Source: Atopobium deltae
Lineage (GTDB): Bacteria > Actinomycetota > Coriobacteriia > Coriobacteriales > Atopobiaceae
Assembly: GCF_001552785.1 (NCBI RefSeq)
Contig: NZ_KQ959516.1
Location: forward strand, 1-54,625
Reading direction: 5' to 3'
DNA: 54,625 bases
The position numbers were made by a program, and so were the translations under genes. This document shows, in pieces, positions 1 through 9,123 of this stretch (positions are counted from its first letter, which is position 1; every line of letters starts with the position of its first letter). The notes under the pieces were generated by a model. That model worked only from the letters and a program-made list of their open reading frames with translations, ran no database searches and had not been told where the DNA came from.

Positions 1-24
1 TCGTTTGGTGCGACACTCATTTTT

Positions 25-1794
25 CTACTTCCCATTTTTTCTTTTTTCGATTACAACGCTTCCAGATTTAAGCGTATTAACGATATATTTTCTTTCTGGT
101 TTTGTAAGAATACCAGCACCAGCTTCTATTGATAACGATTGTGGAGGGACGTCAGTTTTTAGCATATCTACGTATTCTGATGCTTGGCTTTTGTCGTCGG
201 ATTCTGTAACAAATATGACGTTGCCATAAAGATTATATTCAATTCTTCCTACTCGGCCTATAAGATTTTTAAAGTCTACAGGTGTCATTTTCCGAGTAAA
301 TACTTTTTTAGTAGTTATGAATAGGTTATCAGCTGGAAGATTTACGCCTTCGAGAAGTGTACTGGTACAGAATAGGGTCGTAATTTTACCAGCACGAAAT
401 AGATCTTCAATTCTCATACGAATTGAAGAAGGTAAATAGCCAATATGATAGGCAATACCTTTTTTGATGATGTCAGCTAGATAATAATCTTTGTGTACTG
501 ATGTAGCAATGTCATTAGATAAAGCATTGAGATCTTTATCGTTTAAGTCATTTAATCTATCAGCAAAATTTTTAGCAGTATTAACAGCTTTACTTTTAGA
601 ATTGAAATAAACGATAGTTTGATGATGATTAGGAATATCACTGGACCTATTTTGGGATTCAACTATTTGTAGGAAATCTTCAAGTTGTATATTTCCTGAT
701 TTGACATCCGCCACTTCGATAAGATTCTTGGAATGCTGATTATAAACAGACATTTTCTTGTTTTTAAGATCAAGCAAAAACTTAATCTGCGTTACAGGAG
801 AAAATGATGTTTTTAATGCCGATACATTTCCTTCACTTATATCGGTTAAAAGGCGTAAATATACTTCTGGATTAGGTATATTAGGGGATGCAAAGATAAA
901 CTTTGGTGGGCATTTACGTTTCCTAAGCATATCGACTACTTTATAATAAAAAGGAGCTCTGCCATTTTTAGCAGAGAGCTTATGTGCTTCGTCTATAAAT
1001 AGATAATCAATTTTAAGGTTTGGATGAGCGATGAGCATATATAAGAGACGCTCAGGCGTTAATACATAAACAAAATCATGCTTTCCTTCTAAGGCAATAT
1101 CTGTGGAGGCAGTTATTACTTTATAGTTTTTCTTACTTAGCAGATCATTCAAATCTTCTCGTATTATTTTTTGAGACACCTCGTTAATTAATGCCTTAGT
1201 TGGCACAATGATGGCAAAATTTTGATGACTTTCATTTGCTATCTGTTCCTTTATAAACATTCTCATCAAGAATGACTTACCCATGGATGTCGGCGCGGAA
1301 TAGCTAAAATATTTATCATTAAGATGGTCATAAGCTTGTTTTTGAGCAGAGAAAAAGTGCATATTTTCTTGGTAAGGAATGCGTAGATACGACTTTTTGT
1401 ATTCTTGGAATAGTCTACTTAGAATAAAAGGATCCTCAAAATCAGTGTTCAAAATGCTAATGCCACGTGTATTGTCAGTATTTGAAAATACTGAGCCACC
1501 AAACGCTTTAATGTTCTTATTATCAGGGAATAAGAAATTGAGTAGCACGATAATCTCTTGTGCCCACATTTTATGTTCTTCATATTTTGTTGCATGATTT
1601 GATTTTGAGAGTAAATCAGCAAATCGTAAAAGGTCATGGACTTCGGTGCTATTTAGTGAAGAGTTATCAATGGGCATGCTTAGCGTTTTTCGTGCGTAAG
1701 AGAGCAGTGCTTTTTTATATAACCTATTTAGATATTCGTTTTCACTAATTGAATTAAATATTATTTCGCCTAATTTAACTTTATCATCGCTCAT
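25..1794 (-). CDS. hamB: HamB-like DEAD/DEAH helicase of a Hachiman/AbpAB-type defence pair
   Basis: This is a 589-residue superfamily 2 helicase. Walker A (APTSMGKS) lies near residue 170, the DEAH box (FIDEAHKLS) near 268 and motif VI (NLIGRVGR) near 513. The start ATG has GAGGTG upstream. The gene begins 13 bases after the stop of a DUF1837/HamA-type gene, and that pairing is what identifies it; the helicase alone would be generic. In known Hachiman systems HamB is a DNA-translocating helicase that holds HamA and releases it on damaged or phage DNA. It is the last gene of a six-gene minus-strand operon, and its stop codon is inside the window, so the gene is complete. What follows it lies outside the window. 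The helicase call is secure and the HamB assignment rests on context. Confidence 0.85.
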   Translation of the reverse strand: MSDDKVKLGEIIFNSISENEYLNRLYKKALLSYARKTLSMPIDNSSLNSTEVHDLLRFADLLSKSNHATKYEEHKMWAQEIIVLLNFLFPDNKNIKAFGGSVFSNTDNTRGISILNTDFEDPFILSRLFQEYKKSYLRIPYQENMHFFSAQKQAYDHLNDKYFSYSAPTSMGKSFLMRMFIKEQIANESHQNFAIIVPTKALINEVSQKIIREDLNDLLSKKNYKVITASTDIALEGKHDFVYVLTPERLLYMLIAHPNLKIDYLFIDEAHKLSAKNGRAPFYYKVVDMLRKRKCPPKFIFASPNIPNPEVYLRLLTDISEGNVSALKTSFSPVTQIKFLLDLKNKKMSVYNQHSKNLIEVADVKSGNIQLEDFLQIVESQNRSSDIPNHHQTIVYFNSKSKAVNTAKNFADRLNDLNDKDLNALSNDIATSVHKDYYLADIIKKGIAYHIGYLPSSIRMRIEDLFRAGKITTLFCTSTLLEGVNLPADNLFITTKKVFTRKMTPVDFKNLIGRVGRIEYNLYGNVIFVTESDDKSQASEYVDMLKTDVPPQSLSIEAGAGILTKPERKYIVNTLKSGSVVIEKRKNGK

Positions 1795-1807
1795 AGTAAC
1801 ACCTCAC

Positions 1808-2728
1808 TTACATTAGCAAATCTTCCATTATTTCTTTTTTATCTTTTTCAGCATCATTGAATGGGACGATATAAAAGTAAAAGGAGTGTGTGCCAAGATT
1901 AAATTGCTTTATTTTATTTGCAATGTAAGATGCATGCTGTTTAATATCGGTTTGCATTTTTGCGTCCATAGCTTTAAGAAAATCCAAATTAGATCTACTT
2001 TGAGGGTTTAATCCCAAGGAATACCCAAGAAAGACGCCATAAGCTATGTCGTTAGCCATCTTAGTATTGGCTGATGGAATCATAATATTTCTTATTTTTT
2101 CAGCAGTTTTAGTATCAAAAGCCTCTTCAAAAATATGACTATCTACAAGTATAGAATCAACTCTTTTTATATCATGCTCCACCTTCTCGATAGTAGTAAA
2201 AGCATGGTCAATAGCAGAACGTATGTCCCCAGCAATATCTGAAGAACCGAATATTGTTTGATAACAAGGGAATGGTGTGTTTTCTAGTGTTAGTAGGTGT
2301 ACTGCATCGCTTGATTTGCCAAACGAAGTAGAAGAGGCGTTCAGCTCTACTTTACTGAATAACTTTGGTGCTCCGAGAATATCTTCCAAAAAAGCATAGA
2401 GTAAAATTTCTCCTAGCTCATTTCCTGTTCCTCTAACATCAGCAGCTCCGTTTTTCTTCATTATTCTTAGAGCTTGTATGCCAATTGAGCGTGGATTGGA
2501 TGACTGGCTTAATTTTTCTACTTGTGCTCTGGAAAACACATATTCGCTTACAATATTTATTAGATAGTTGCTTAAACTTGCAAAATTAAACAGGTTGCTA
2601 CTTACATTAAGGTGGAAGAGGCGAAGCTGTTCCGGATTTACAAGCCCTAAGCTTTCGCTATGTTTTACTTCAGTAAATATAGAGCTAAGGTTATTCCCTT
2701 GATTTGAGAAATTGAGAATTGGACTCAT
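1808..2728 (-). CDS. hamA: HamA-like DUF1837 protein with a degenerate nuclease motif
   Basis: The 306-residue protein has the DUF1837 signature: a GNELGEILLY helix near residue 104, then LGAPKLFSKVEL, then SDAVHLL near 141. In the HamA family these build a PD-(D/E)xK nuclease fold, with the ExK normally in a strand reading like FGESK. Here the equivalent strand reads IFGSSDI (near 162), so Glu and Lys seem replaced by Ser and Asp while the earlier Asp is kept. I re-read the bases (ggt tct tca gat att on the coding strand) and found no frameshift. The start ATG follows a strong AAAGGAGG. hamB lies 13 bases downstream and the restriction gene 34 bases upstream. The protein may act as a binding or sensor subunit, use another site, or be inactive. 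Recalled family motifs are the basis; no alignment was run. Confidence 0.78.
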   Translation of the reverse strand: MSPILNFSNQGNNLSSIFTEVKHSESLGLVNPEQLRLFHLNVSSNLFNFASLSNYLINIVSEYVFSRAQVEKLSQSSNPRSIGIQALRIMKKNGAADVRGTGNELGEILLYAFLEDILGAPKLFSKVELNASSTSFGKSSDAVHLLTLENTPFPCYQTIFGSSDIAGDIRSAIDHAFTTIEKVEHDIKRVDSILVDSHIFEEAFDTKTAEKIRNIMIPSANTKMANDIAYGVFLGYSLGLNPQSRSNLDFLKAMDAKMQTDIKQHASYIANKIKQFNLGTHSFYFYIVPFNDAEKDKKEIMEDLLM

Positions 2729-2762
2729 CTTGCGCCTCCTTTCATCTTAATTCGAACTATAA

Positions 2763-5678
2763 CTATTCAAATTTTCCATCAGTATCAAATATATGAACTA
2801 GTTCTTCATCGGTCATAGCTTTAGATACTTTGTCACGCACAGAACTCATGGACATATCAAGCCTCTTAAAACGCACATTACCTGCTGCATCTTTACTCTT
2901 TCGAATCAATTCTATTCTGCCAACTCCTGGATTTTGTCTGGCGTATTCAGCGAAACCTTTGGCTTTACCAAGGTTGTCATTAAAAGCGGGGTTATGAGGC
3001 TCTAACACGTCAATGATGAATTCACCATCCGTAACGGGATCTTTACGAATAATAATAAAGTCAGGATATGTTGGTTTTATTTCGCCGTCTTGCTCGTATG
3101 GAATACATAGAGACCAAGAGCTCCTCGAAGGATTCCTTAACCAACATACAAAATCATCTCGTCTTGACTCTTCCTTTAAAACTCCCATTTCCCAATCATT
3201 AAGTTTAATTTTGGCGAATCCTTCGTCATTTACAAAAAGATGATCATAATAAACTTTGCCGTTAGCATCATCTGGAACTGTAATAGTTTCGGGAAGTCTT
3301 AGATTATGCTTGCTGATAATATCACCATCAGACACAATCCTATCGTATTGTTTTCTATAAGATTCAGTTAAGTTCACCATGTACCTGCGATATTTATCAT
3401 TTAAGGTATGATATTTCTCTTTTGCATAGTTATTTAGTTTTTCAATGCTTTCATCATCCGCTGCAAAAAGAATAACGTTGATTTTAAGCTCAGGAAGCCT
3501 ATCAAAGTCAAGGTATTTGTTAAGGTAGGCATTACCTACGCCTTCAGAGCCAAGACGTGTCTCTGCAACTCTAAATTGTCTATCAATATCTGCATCGGTT
3601 GTGAAGAAAGAAGTTTCATCTTGGCTTGTTTTAATACTTGTTCCAAACACATCAAATACTTTAGTTGCAAGCTTAAATTCCTTCGCTTTTTGCACAAGCT
3701 CATCATATATTCCTTGTGCCTTAAGTTCTTCAACATGGTTTGAAATAAGCTGAACAATGTCAGACTGCACACCTGACAAAGCAGCAGAATCTATATTTGC
3801 TTGTGTCAAAAGACGAACGAGAGCAAACATAGATTTAAGGTAGTCATTGATACGTATTCTTCTTACGTCATATGTAAGAAGTCCTGAATCATTAATTGCT
3901 CTTACGATTTTTTCTCGATCAAGGTCAAAGAATTTTGCTTCTATTGGAGCCTTATCACTCATATCATCGCTTGGCTTATTCCAAGTTACCCATGTGGTTG
4001 CTACTTTAGGGTCATTTACATATGTAGCATCTGTTTCTGCAGTAGAATCATTTATGTTTGCAGGTATATTATTTATTTTCCTTGGATTGTCCATTATAGA
4101 CATGGCTGTGGGTTGTAATTTTTCAGGCACATCTAATGTTTGGACATCTGAGGCCGTTTGGAGTTCCTTCGTATTTTCTTGTGCATGGTCAGATAAATTA
4201 GATGATGTATTAGATGAAGTGTGTGCAACAAATGCATCTAATATACCCTGTCCCAAAATCTGTTTTGAAACCGAAGGAGATGATTTTCTTGGACGGACTG
4301 TTAGTGTAACTAGTCTTTTGTTTTCAATTGGTTCCCCATATATATCAGTGGGAATATTTCCACCTTCATCCGATTGCAATGCACTAATAACATCTTCCAC
4401 GGTATCTTTTTCGAAGAATGGCAAAAATAAGTGTACATCATTTAAGGTGTCATCTACCTGCACATGCATTTGCATAGGTGTTCTTACCATACGTCCTAAA
4501 AGCTGTGCAATATACGTTGCGTCTTTAGCGTGCCTAAAGCTCATCATGGTTTCGGCTCTAGGGCAATCCCATCCAGTTGAAAGGTTTTCTTTGAAAAATA
4601 CAACCTTAATTTTCTTATTATCTTGGATTCTGGATGGCTCTTCGTAAGGAACTGATAGGCCTGCTATGGTGATCGTTGAATCCGTATCTCCAAAAGTGTG
4701 GACAACTTCTCCTTCGGCAAATTTAATACCCGTACGCTCCTCTATCTTATGAAGACATTCATCTAAATCTGTAGCAGATTTTTGAGAGGCACTACCGTTT
4801 TCTACTTGAACTACAAAAATCGGATTTACATATGCATAGTGCTGCTCAAAACAGTACTGTGACCAGTGATCCCACTTGTTTTTCCAATCATCAGCAGCTG
4901 CTTGTAAAACAGCCATTGCTTTATTAACAGAGGATTCTTCAGAGTATGAAATAACAATACGATCTTTTAGAAGACCTGAAGCTCTAACTTCATCAGGAGA
5001 AACAACAACTTTTTGTATAGTGGAAGAAGTTTCCTCAACTAGTTTATTAAAACGTTCTGATGTTGCTGACATGCCAATAACGACAGGCATAGGTACAAGA
5101 TTGTCATCTTCGCTACCTTTTATAAACTTTTGCATAATTGTTGTAGCTTTAGCAGCCGCTTTATCTTTCATTCCGCGATGTGCTTCGTCAATGATAAAGT
5201 ACAGGCGATCAGATTTTTCATAAACGGTATTACCTAATGTTTCCCAAATGTTATAGGTACGATTGTCACCCATTTTGGTAAGATTCTTATCCTTACCAAT
5301 TTTTTGAGTGTTTAAGAAATAAATATGCCCGTCCTCTAAGAACTCTTTATCAAAGTTTTCATCAGTGATAGTGACACATTGACCAAGTCGTATTTTATCC
5401 GCTTTAGTGTCAATCTTTAATTTCGATTGCTCGTTAAGCTCAGGGGAATCAGATAACCAAACAAAGATTGCGTCAGGCTGTTCAGGATAGCTTTCATCAC
5501 CAAACAAAATGTTTTCAATAAAAGCAGTCATAATGATTGTTTTACCTGCACCTGTTGGGGCAGTAAAAGAAATTACTTGCGGTGTATGTGTTCTTTGATA
5601 TGCGCCTAGTGCTTCTGTCGTTTTCATACGGAGATTCCTGAGTGCTATTTCCTGGAATGGGAATAATGATACTTTCAT
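2763..5678 (-). CDS. res: Type III restriction enzyme, Res (helicase-endonuclease) subunit
   Basis: The 971-residue protein has an N-terminal SF2 helicase core: Walker A (APTGAGKT) at residues 41-48, DEAH (FIIDEAHRGM) near 166, a TGWDCPRAE helicase motif near 369 and LLGRMVRTP (motif VI) near 394. The C-terminal end carries a nuclease-like stretch, YPDFIIIRKD near 873 followed by FIIDVLEPH. With Mod it would form the type III complex that translocates between two head-to-head unmethylated sites and cuts near one of them. GGGGAGG precedes the ATG and overlaps the mod stop region (3-base gap), so the two are translationally linked. The acidic strand has DVL rather than ExK, a form I recall from many homologues of this subgroup, so I do not read it as inactivation. 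Confidence 0.93.
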   Translation of the reverse strand: MKVSLFPFQEIALRNLRMKTTEALGAYQRTHTPQVISFTAPTGAGKTIIMTAFIENILFGDESYPEQPDAIFVWLSDSPELNEQSKLKIDTKADKIRLGQCVTITDENFDKEFLEDGHIYFLNTQKIGKDKNLTKMGDNRTYNIWETLGNTVYEKSDRLYFIIDEAHRGMKDKAAAKATTIMQKFIKGSEDDNLVPMPVVIGMSATSERFNKLVEETSSTIQKVVVSPDEVRASGLLKDRIVISYSEESSVNKAMAVLQAAADDWKNKWDHWSQYCFEQHYAYVNPIFVVQVENGSASQKSATDLDECLHKIEERTGIKFAEGEVVHTFGDTDSTITIAGLSVPYEEPSRIQDNKKIKVVFFKENLSTGWDCPRAETMMSFRHAKDATYIAQLLGRMVRTPMQMHVQVDDTLNDVHLFLPFFEKDTVEDVISALQSDEGGNIPTDIYGEPIENKRLVTLTVRPRKSSPSVSKQILGQGILDAFVAHTSSNTSSNLSDHAQENTKELQTASDVQTLDVPEKLQPTAMSIMDNPRKINNIPANINDSTAETDATYVNDPKVATTWVTWNKPSDDMSDKAPIEAKFFDLDREKIVRAINDSGLLTYDVRRIRINDYLKSMFALVRLLTQANIDSAALSGVQSDIVQLISNHVEELKAQGIYDELVQKAKEFKLATKVFDVFGTSIKTSQDETSFFTTDADIDRQFRVAETRLGSEGVGNAYLNKYLDFDRLPELKINVILFAADDESIEKLNNYAKEKYHTLNDKYRRYMVNLTESYRKQYDRIVSDGDIISKHNLRLPETITVPDDANGKVYYDHLFVNDEGFAKIKLNDWEMGVLKEESRRDDFVCWLRNPSRSSWSLCIPYEQDGEIKPTYPDFIIIRKDPVTDGEFIIDVLEPHNPAFNDNLGKAKGFAEYARQNPGVGRIELIRKSKDAAGNVRFKRLDMSMSSVRDKVSKAMTDEELVHIFDTDGKFE

Positions 5679-5681
5679 GCT

Positions 5682-7784
5682 TTACCTCCCCGTATTAATA
5701 CGAAAGTTATCCAAATAATCGCGGTATAGTTGATAGGATTTTTTGATCGAAAGATGAGAGATCATTTCACGATAACCGCTTGTAGAATCAGTGACGATAA
5801 AAACTTGTTTTATTCTATCCTCATCATTAACTTTTGTCATAAACTCTGGGAAAGCATGCTCGTCAATCAGCACTGCAAAAGCGTTTTGTGGCAAAATCAG
5901 CATAGGAGGCAACGATTCTTCTTCGAGCTTAGGACATAAGCCAACACAACCTGTTTTCATCCAAAGAACAGGCAAGAGTTCTTTGAACTGTCTACCAAGC
6001 GCAACAGCGTTCTTATCTAAGAAGCCAAGCTTGAAAAATGCAGCATTCGCTTTGAAACCATCTGTCATTGCTCGTTCACTATCAAGATACGTGCCTTTAA
6101 GTGGATTACCATTTATGTCTTCGCCTTTAATCGAGCAAACAGTACGTAGCCACGTTACATAATGAGCAATACCAAGCCGCTCCCATTCTGGATCTCCAGG
6201 CTTGAAACCGTCTTTTTTGAGCTTTTTGGCTTCTTCATCCGAAACTTCATTATTGGTGACCATAATACAACGGCGATGTCCGCCATCTTCAGCATTGAGT
6301 AGGTTTACAGCGTGAAGCGTTGTGCCAGAACCTGCAAAGAAGTCGAGGATGAGGGCGTTCTGTTTGTTGGCAACAAAGAAACGAATAGCGTCATGCACAG
6401 CGTAGAGGGATTTTGGGAAAGAGAACAATTTAGTTCCGAAAATTTTATTTAATAAATTAGAACCATTTCTTGACGCATCATGAGATGGTATTTGCCATGC
6501 CGTACCTGGGACAAAATTTGGAATATATGAATCCTCATTAACAATGATAGAGCCATCTGGATTATGGCCGATGATAGGGAATAATCCATCTTCTACTTTT
6601 TTCTGTTCACCTTTTTTCAAGTAATAAATTGTTGTGTTTTCAGCACGATAGCTTTTAATCTGTACATAGCCTTTTTGTAAAAGGTTTCGCAGCATTAAAA
6701 AGCTGACTTGCCACCTGCCTTCTTTACCATCACTTCGAATTGGCCAAACTGCAACACAATCGTTTGGAATATCTATTTCACTTCTATTGTTCCCAAAGTA
6801 CGTTTCACCAATAGAATGAATAATTGATGTTTTATCATCAATTTTTTTAACAAATATTGGGTAAAACAAATTCGGAGAGTCTGTACGTAATACATCAGTT
6901 CCAGTACGTATTAGGGAATTCCAATGCAATTTACCTTTTACTGTTGTTTGAACAGCACCATTCCATTCTTTTTCTAGTTGTAATTTTTGAGGACCAGCTT
7001 CACCTAAAAATACGAAGAATATGTATTCATCCGTGCGACCAAACTCTTTATCACGTGCGACTGCTGCTGGGTTGATAACACTACTCACCATCTGCATTCT
7101 TGCATCAGGGAACAGCTCTTCCAACAAGCACCCCAAATGCAAATACTCTTTTTCATCAATAGTCACAATTAACACAGAGTCAGCTGGATTAAGGAGCTTT
7201 TTAGCCAGCTTTAGACGTTTTTCCATCATAGACAGCCATTTGCTATGACGGTACGCATCAGAAGAATCCACGTAATCGTTGTTATACTTCCAGTCCTTTG
7301 CTCCCGTGTTATAAGGAGGATCGATATATATGCAATCCACTTTACCGGCATAAAGGTATTCTAAAAGCTGAAGTGCGTGGTAGTTGTCTGCTTCAATAAG
7401 CGTATGCCAAAGACTGCTATCCGGTGCGTTTTCGATGCTATCAACCGGCTTTAAGTAAGGGTAAATTGCCTCACCAAATTCAGCAAGAGATACAAGAGAA
7501 TCAACGGTGAATTCTGTAGTCTCTTTCGTCTGAGTGTTCACACAAATTGCTTGATTATCGTTTATAGCCTTAACGACATATACATTATTAATCTTTTTAT
7601 CTTTAAGAGCTACTTTGCTACCAACATGAACAGGAACATCATAGAGTGCGGTACATTCAGGCACATGGTCTTCAAAAACAAGACCGAATTTTTTCTGCTT
7701 AGATAGCTTATCAACTTCAGCTTTAATGCGCTCGCGCAGCTCACGATCATCTATTTGATTGATCAAATCGTTAATTGCAGCCAT
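5682..7784 (-). CDS. mod: Type III DNA adenine methyltransferase, Mod subunit
   Basis: The 700-residue protein has the beta-class adenine methyltransferase order. The catalytic motif IDPPYNTGA lies near residue 155, a long variable region that should contain the target-recognition domain follows, and the AdoMet-binding LDFFAGSGTT comes late, near 480. It would methylate adenine in an asymmetric site and provide both sequence recognition and self-protection for the neighbouring Res. Its N-terminus overlaps the end of the helix-turn-helix gene by 14 bases and has GAGGG upstream, so translation is probably coupled. I saw no simple-sequence tract of the kind that makes phase-variable mod genes. 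The recognition sequence cannot be read from the protein. Confidence 0.94.
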   Translation of the reverse strand: MAAINDLINQIDDRELRERIKAEVDKLSKQKKFGLVFEDHVPECTALYDVPVHVGSKVALKDKKINNVYVVKAINDNQAICVNTQTKETTEFTVDSLVSLAEFGEAIYPYLKPVDSIENAPDSSLWHTLIEADNYHALQLLEYLYAGKVDCIYIDPPYNTGAKDWKYNNDYVDSSDAYRHSKWLSMMEKRLKLAKKLLNPADSVLIVTIDEKEYLHLGCLLEELFPDARMQMVSSVINPAAVARDKEFGRTDEYIFFVFLGEAGPQKLQLEKEWNGAVQTTVKGKLHWNSLIRTGTDVLRTDSPNLFYPIFVKKIDDKTSIIHSIGETYFGNNRSEIDIPNDCVAVWPIRSDGKEGRWQVSFLMLRNLLQKGYVQIKSYRAENTTIYYLKKGEQKKVEDGLFPIIGHNPDGSIIVNEDSYIPNFVPGTAWQIPSHDASRNGSNLLNKIFGTKLFSFPKSLYAVHDAIRFFVANKQNALILDFFAGSGTTLHAVNLLNAEDGGHRRCIMVTNNEVSDEEAKKLKKDGFKPGDPEWERLGIAHYVTWLRTVCSIKGEDINGNPLKGTYLDSERAMTDGFKANAAFFKLGFLDKNAVALGRQFKELLPVLWMKTGCVGLCPKLEEESLPPMLILPQNAFAVLIDEHAFPEFMTKVNDEDRIKQVFIVTDSTSGYREMISHLSIKKSYQLYRDYLDNFRINTGR

Positions 7785-8055
7785 TGCTATCCCTCACTTT
7801 TGCCTCATTGCTTTGAGCGAGGCTTTCTATACAATCTAATTTTACTTCTTCATGGTCTTTTTCGCTCTCATCATCGCAAGCACCACCTGATCTAATCCAC
7901 TCATCGACTTCAGATAGCTTAAATTTCCATAATCTTCCAACCTTATAAGCAGGCATTTCTCGTTTGTTTATCCACTGTAGGATCGTTTCGCGTCCGACAC
8001 CTAAATAAGCTTGAACATCTTTTAGGTTTGTCCACTTTTCTATTTTGTTATTCAT
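7771..8055 (-). CDS. Helix-turn-helix (excisionase/MerR-like) DNA-binding protein
   Basis: The 94-residue protein opens with a classic HTH_17/excisionase domain (residues 6-58): the DVQAYLGVGRETILQWI helices, then a basic wing (MPAYKVGRLWKFKLSEVDEW). The acidic tail (DDESEKDHEEVKLD) is unlike DNA-binding surfaces and may contact a partner. The ATG follows GGAGG. The gene sits between an unknown Ig-fold protein gene and mod, overlapping mod. Such proteins commonly accompany type III systems and may autoregulate the operon; the phased AAGTCCA boxes upstream of the operon would be the obvious target. That link is inference. Confidence 0.85.
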   Translation of the reverse strand: MNNKIEKWTNLKDVQAYLGVGRETILQWINKREMPAYKVGRLWKFKLSEVDEWIRSGGACDDESEKDHEEVKLDCIESLAQSNEAKVRDSNGCN

Positions 8056-8070
8056 TAAAAGCCTCCGTTG

Positions 8071-8883
8071 TTATGATGGAAAAGAAATTCTTAAGCGTAT
8101 ATCGAATATGCTTCTATTTGGAAAGCAATTGTTACCATTGGAATCAATCATTTCAAAATGACAACAAAAATCTCCTTCAGATCCTCGAGTTTCCATTTCT
8201 ATCTCTTTTGTAAAATTTTGTTGTGGCTCAATATTCGGAATAGCTATTTCACATTCTGTCCTTGGAATAGGGCAGGATGTTTTTTCTTTTATAAAAACTA
8301 ATTTCCGGTTTAGCCACGTTACTGAACCAATATTTTGAATATCGAATTTAACTTTTATTATCTCGTATGTGTTTGCTTCTATCCAATTTATATTTGAATA
8401 ATCATTAACTGCATCACCAGGGTATAGAGGCATGTATTTACTAAAATCAGATTCCTCTTGATCATTGGCTATTCTTTGGTATTCATTCCACACAATATTT
8501 TCTACTTCGCTGCCATCGCTAGTAAAAATCAGCTCATATTGACGAGCAATAGCTTGGGCTAAAAAGTCTTTATTGGGTTCTATCGAGCTTGGAAAGCCAA
8601 AGGCTGAAGCTACGTCTTGAATTTTATCGTCTTGCATGTGGCTGGATAGAAATGTAGTAACTTCCTTAATAGGAAAAGGGCTTACAACAGAACGTTTCAT
8701 ATCAATAGTGAGGGGCCTAATTCCCTTAAAAATTTTTATTTCATAATCACGCGGTGTTTGTGTGTTTTTAGGAAAAAACTTACTCCCCATGGCATTGAAT
8801 AAGCTAGCTATGAAGAAACCTTGATTATTGATTTTAGGTTTACAACTTTTCTGAACAGGTTCACTGCAGGATGAAAATTCCAT
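8071..8883 (-). CDS. Defence-operon leading protein with C-terminal NBR1-like Ig fold
   Basis: I do not recognise the 270-residue protein as a whole. Its C-terminal 100 residues resemble the NBR1-type Ig-like domain: VKFDIQNIGSVTWLNRKL near 176, then an IPNIEPQQNF turn and alternating beta strands to the end. The middle (residues 70-150) is predicted helical, with FLSSHMQDDKIQDVASAFGF and LAQAIARQYELIFTSDG, and resembles small helical adaptor domains; no catalytic motif stands out. No signal peptide or membrane segment is visible. It is the first gene of the operon, 15 bases before the helix-turn-helix gene, so it is probably co-expressed with the restriction and HamAB genes. It could be a sensor or adaptor. 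Confidence 0.6.
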   Translation of the reverse strand: MEFSSCSEPVQKSCKPKINNQGFFIASLFNAMGSKFFPKNTQTPRDYEIKIFKGIRPLTIDMKRSVVSPFPIKEVTTFLSSHMQDDKIQDVASAFGFPSSIEPNKDFLAQAIARQYELIFTSDGSEVENIVWNEYQRIANDQEESDFSKYMPLYPGDAVNDYSNINWIEANTYEIIKVKFDIQNIGSVTWLNRKLVFIKEKTSCPIPRTECEIAIPNIEPQQNFTKEIEMETRGSEGDFCCHFEMIDSNGNNCFPNRSIFDIRLRISFPS

Positions 8884-8904
8884 GCTAAAAATCCTCCACC
8901 TTAA

Positions 8905-8953
8905 AAGTCCATTTTTTGTCCAATAAGTCCATTTTGAATCGAGTGTAAGTCCA
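8905..8953 (-). promoter_or_regulatory. Three phased AAGTCCA boxes upstream of the defence operon
   Basis: AAGTCCA occurs at 8905-8911, 8925-8931 and 8947-8953 on the plus strand, each followed by an A/T-rich run, with a partial copy (TGTCCA) between the first two. The spacing is 20 and 22 bases, close to two DNA turns, so the boxes lie on one face of the helix. They end about 20 bases before the first start codon of the minus-strand operon and look like an operator overlapping its promoter. I could not assign -35/-10 boxes with confidence. The best binder is the operon's own helix-turn-helix protein, by inference. Confidence 0.5.
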
Positions 8954-9123
8954 ATTTTTTCAGGTTATCTTCTAATCAAGCAGATAGAAAGAGACAAAAA
9001 ATGAGTGACTTATTAACAATCATTATAAGAACAAATCGTATGGAATTCAACGAAAACATGCGTAAAAAGTTATTAAATCACTCAAACTCACTCTACTGCA
9101 ATACAGAAAGTGAGGTGATGAAA

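Noticed and set aside
3000-3070. Res nuclease strand has DVL instead of ExK, suggesting a dead nuclease
   Set aside because: From memory many type III Res proteins of this subgroup carry the same DILEPH form, so it is not evidence of inactivation.
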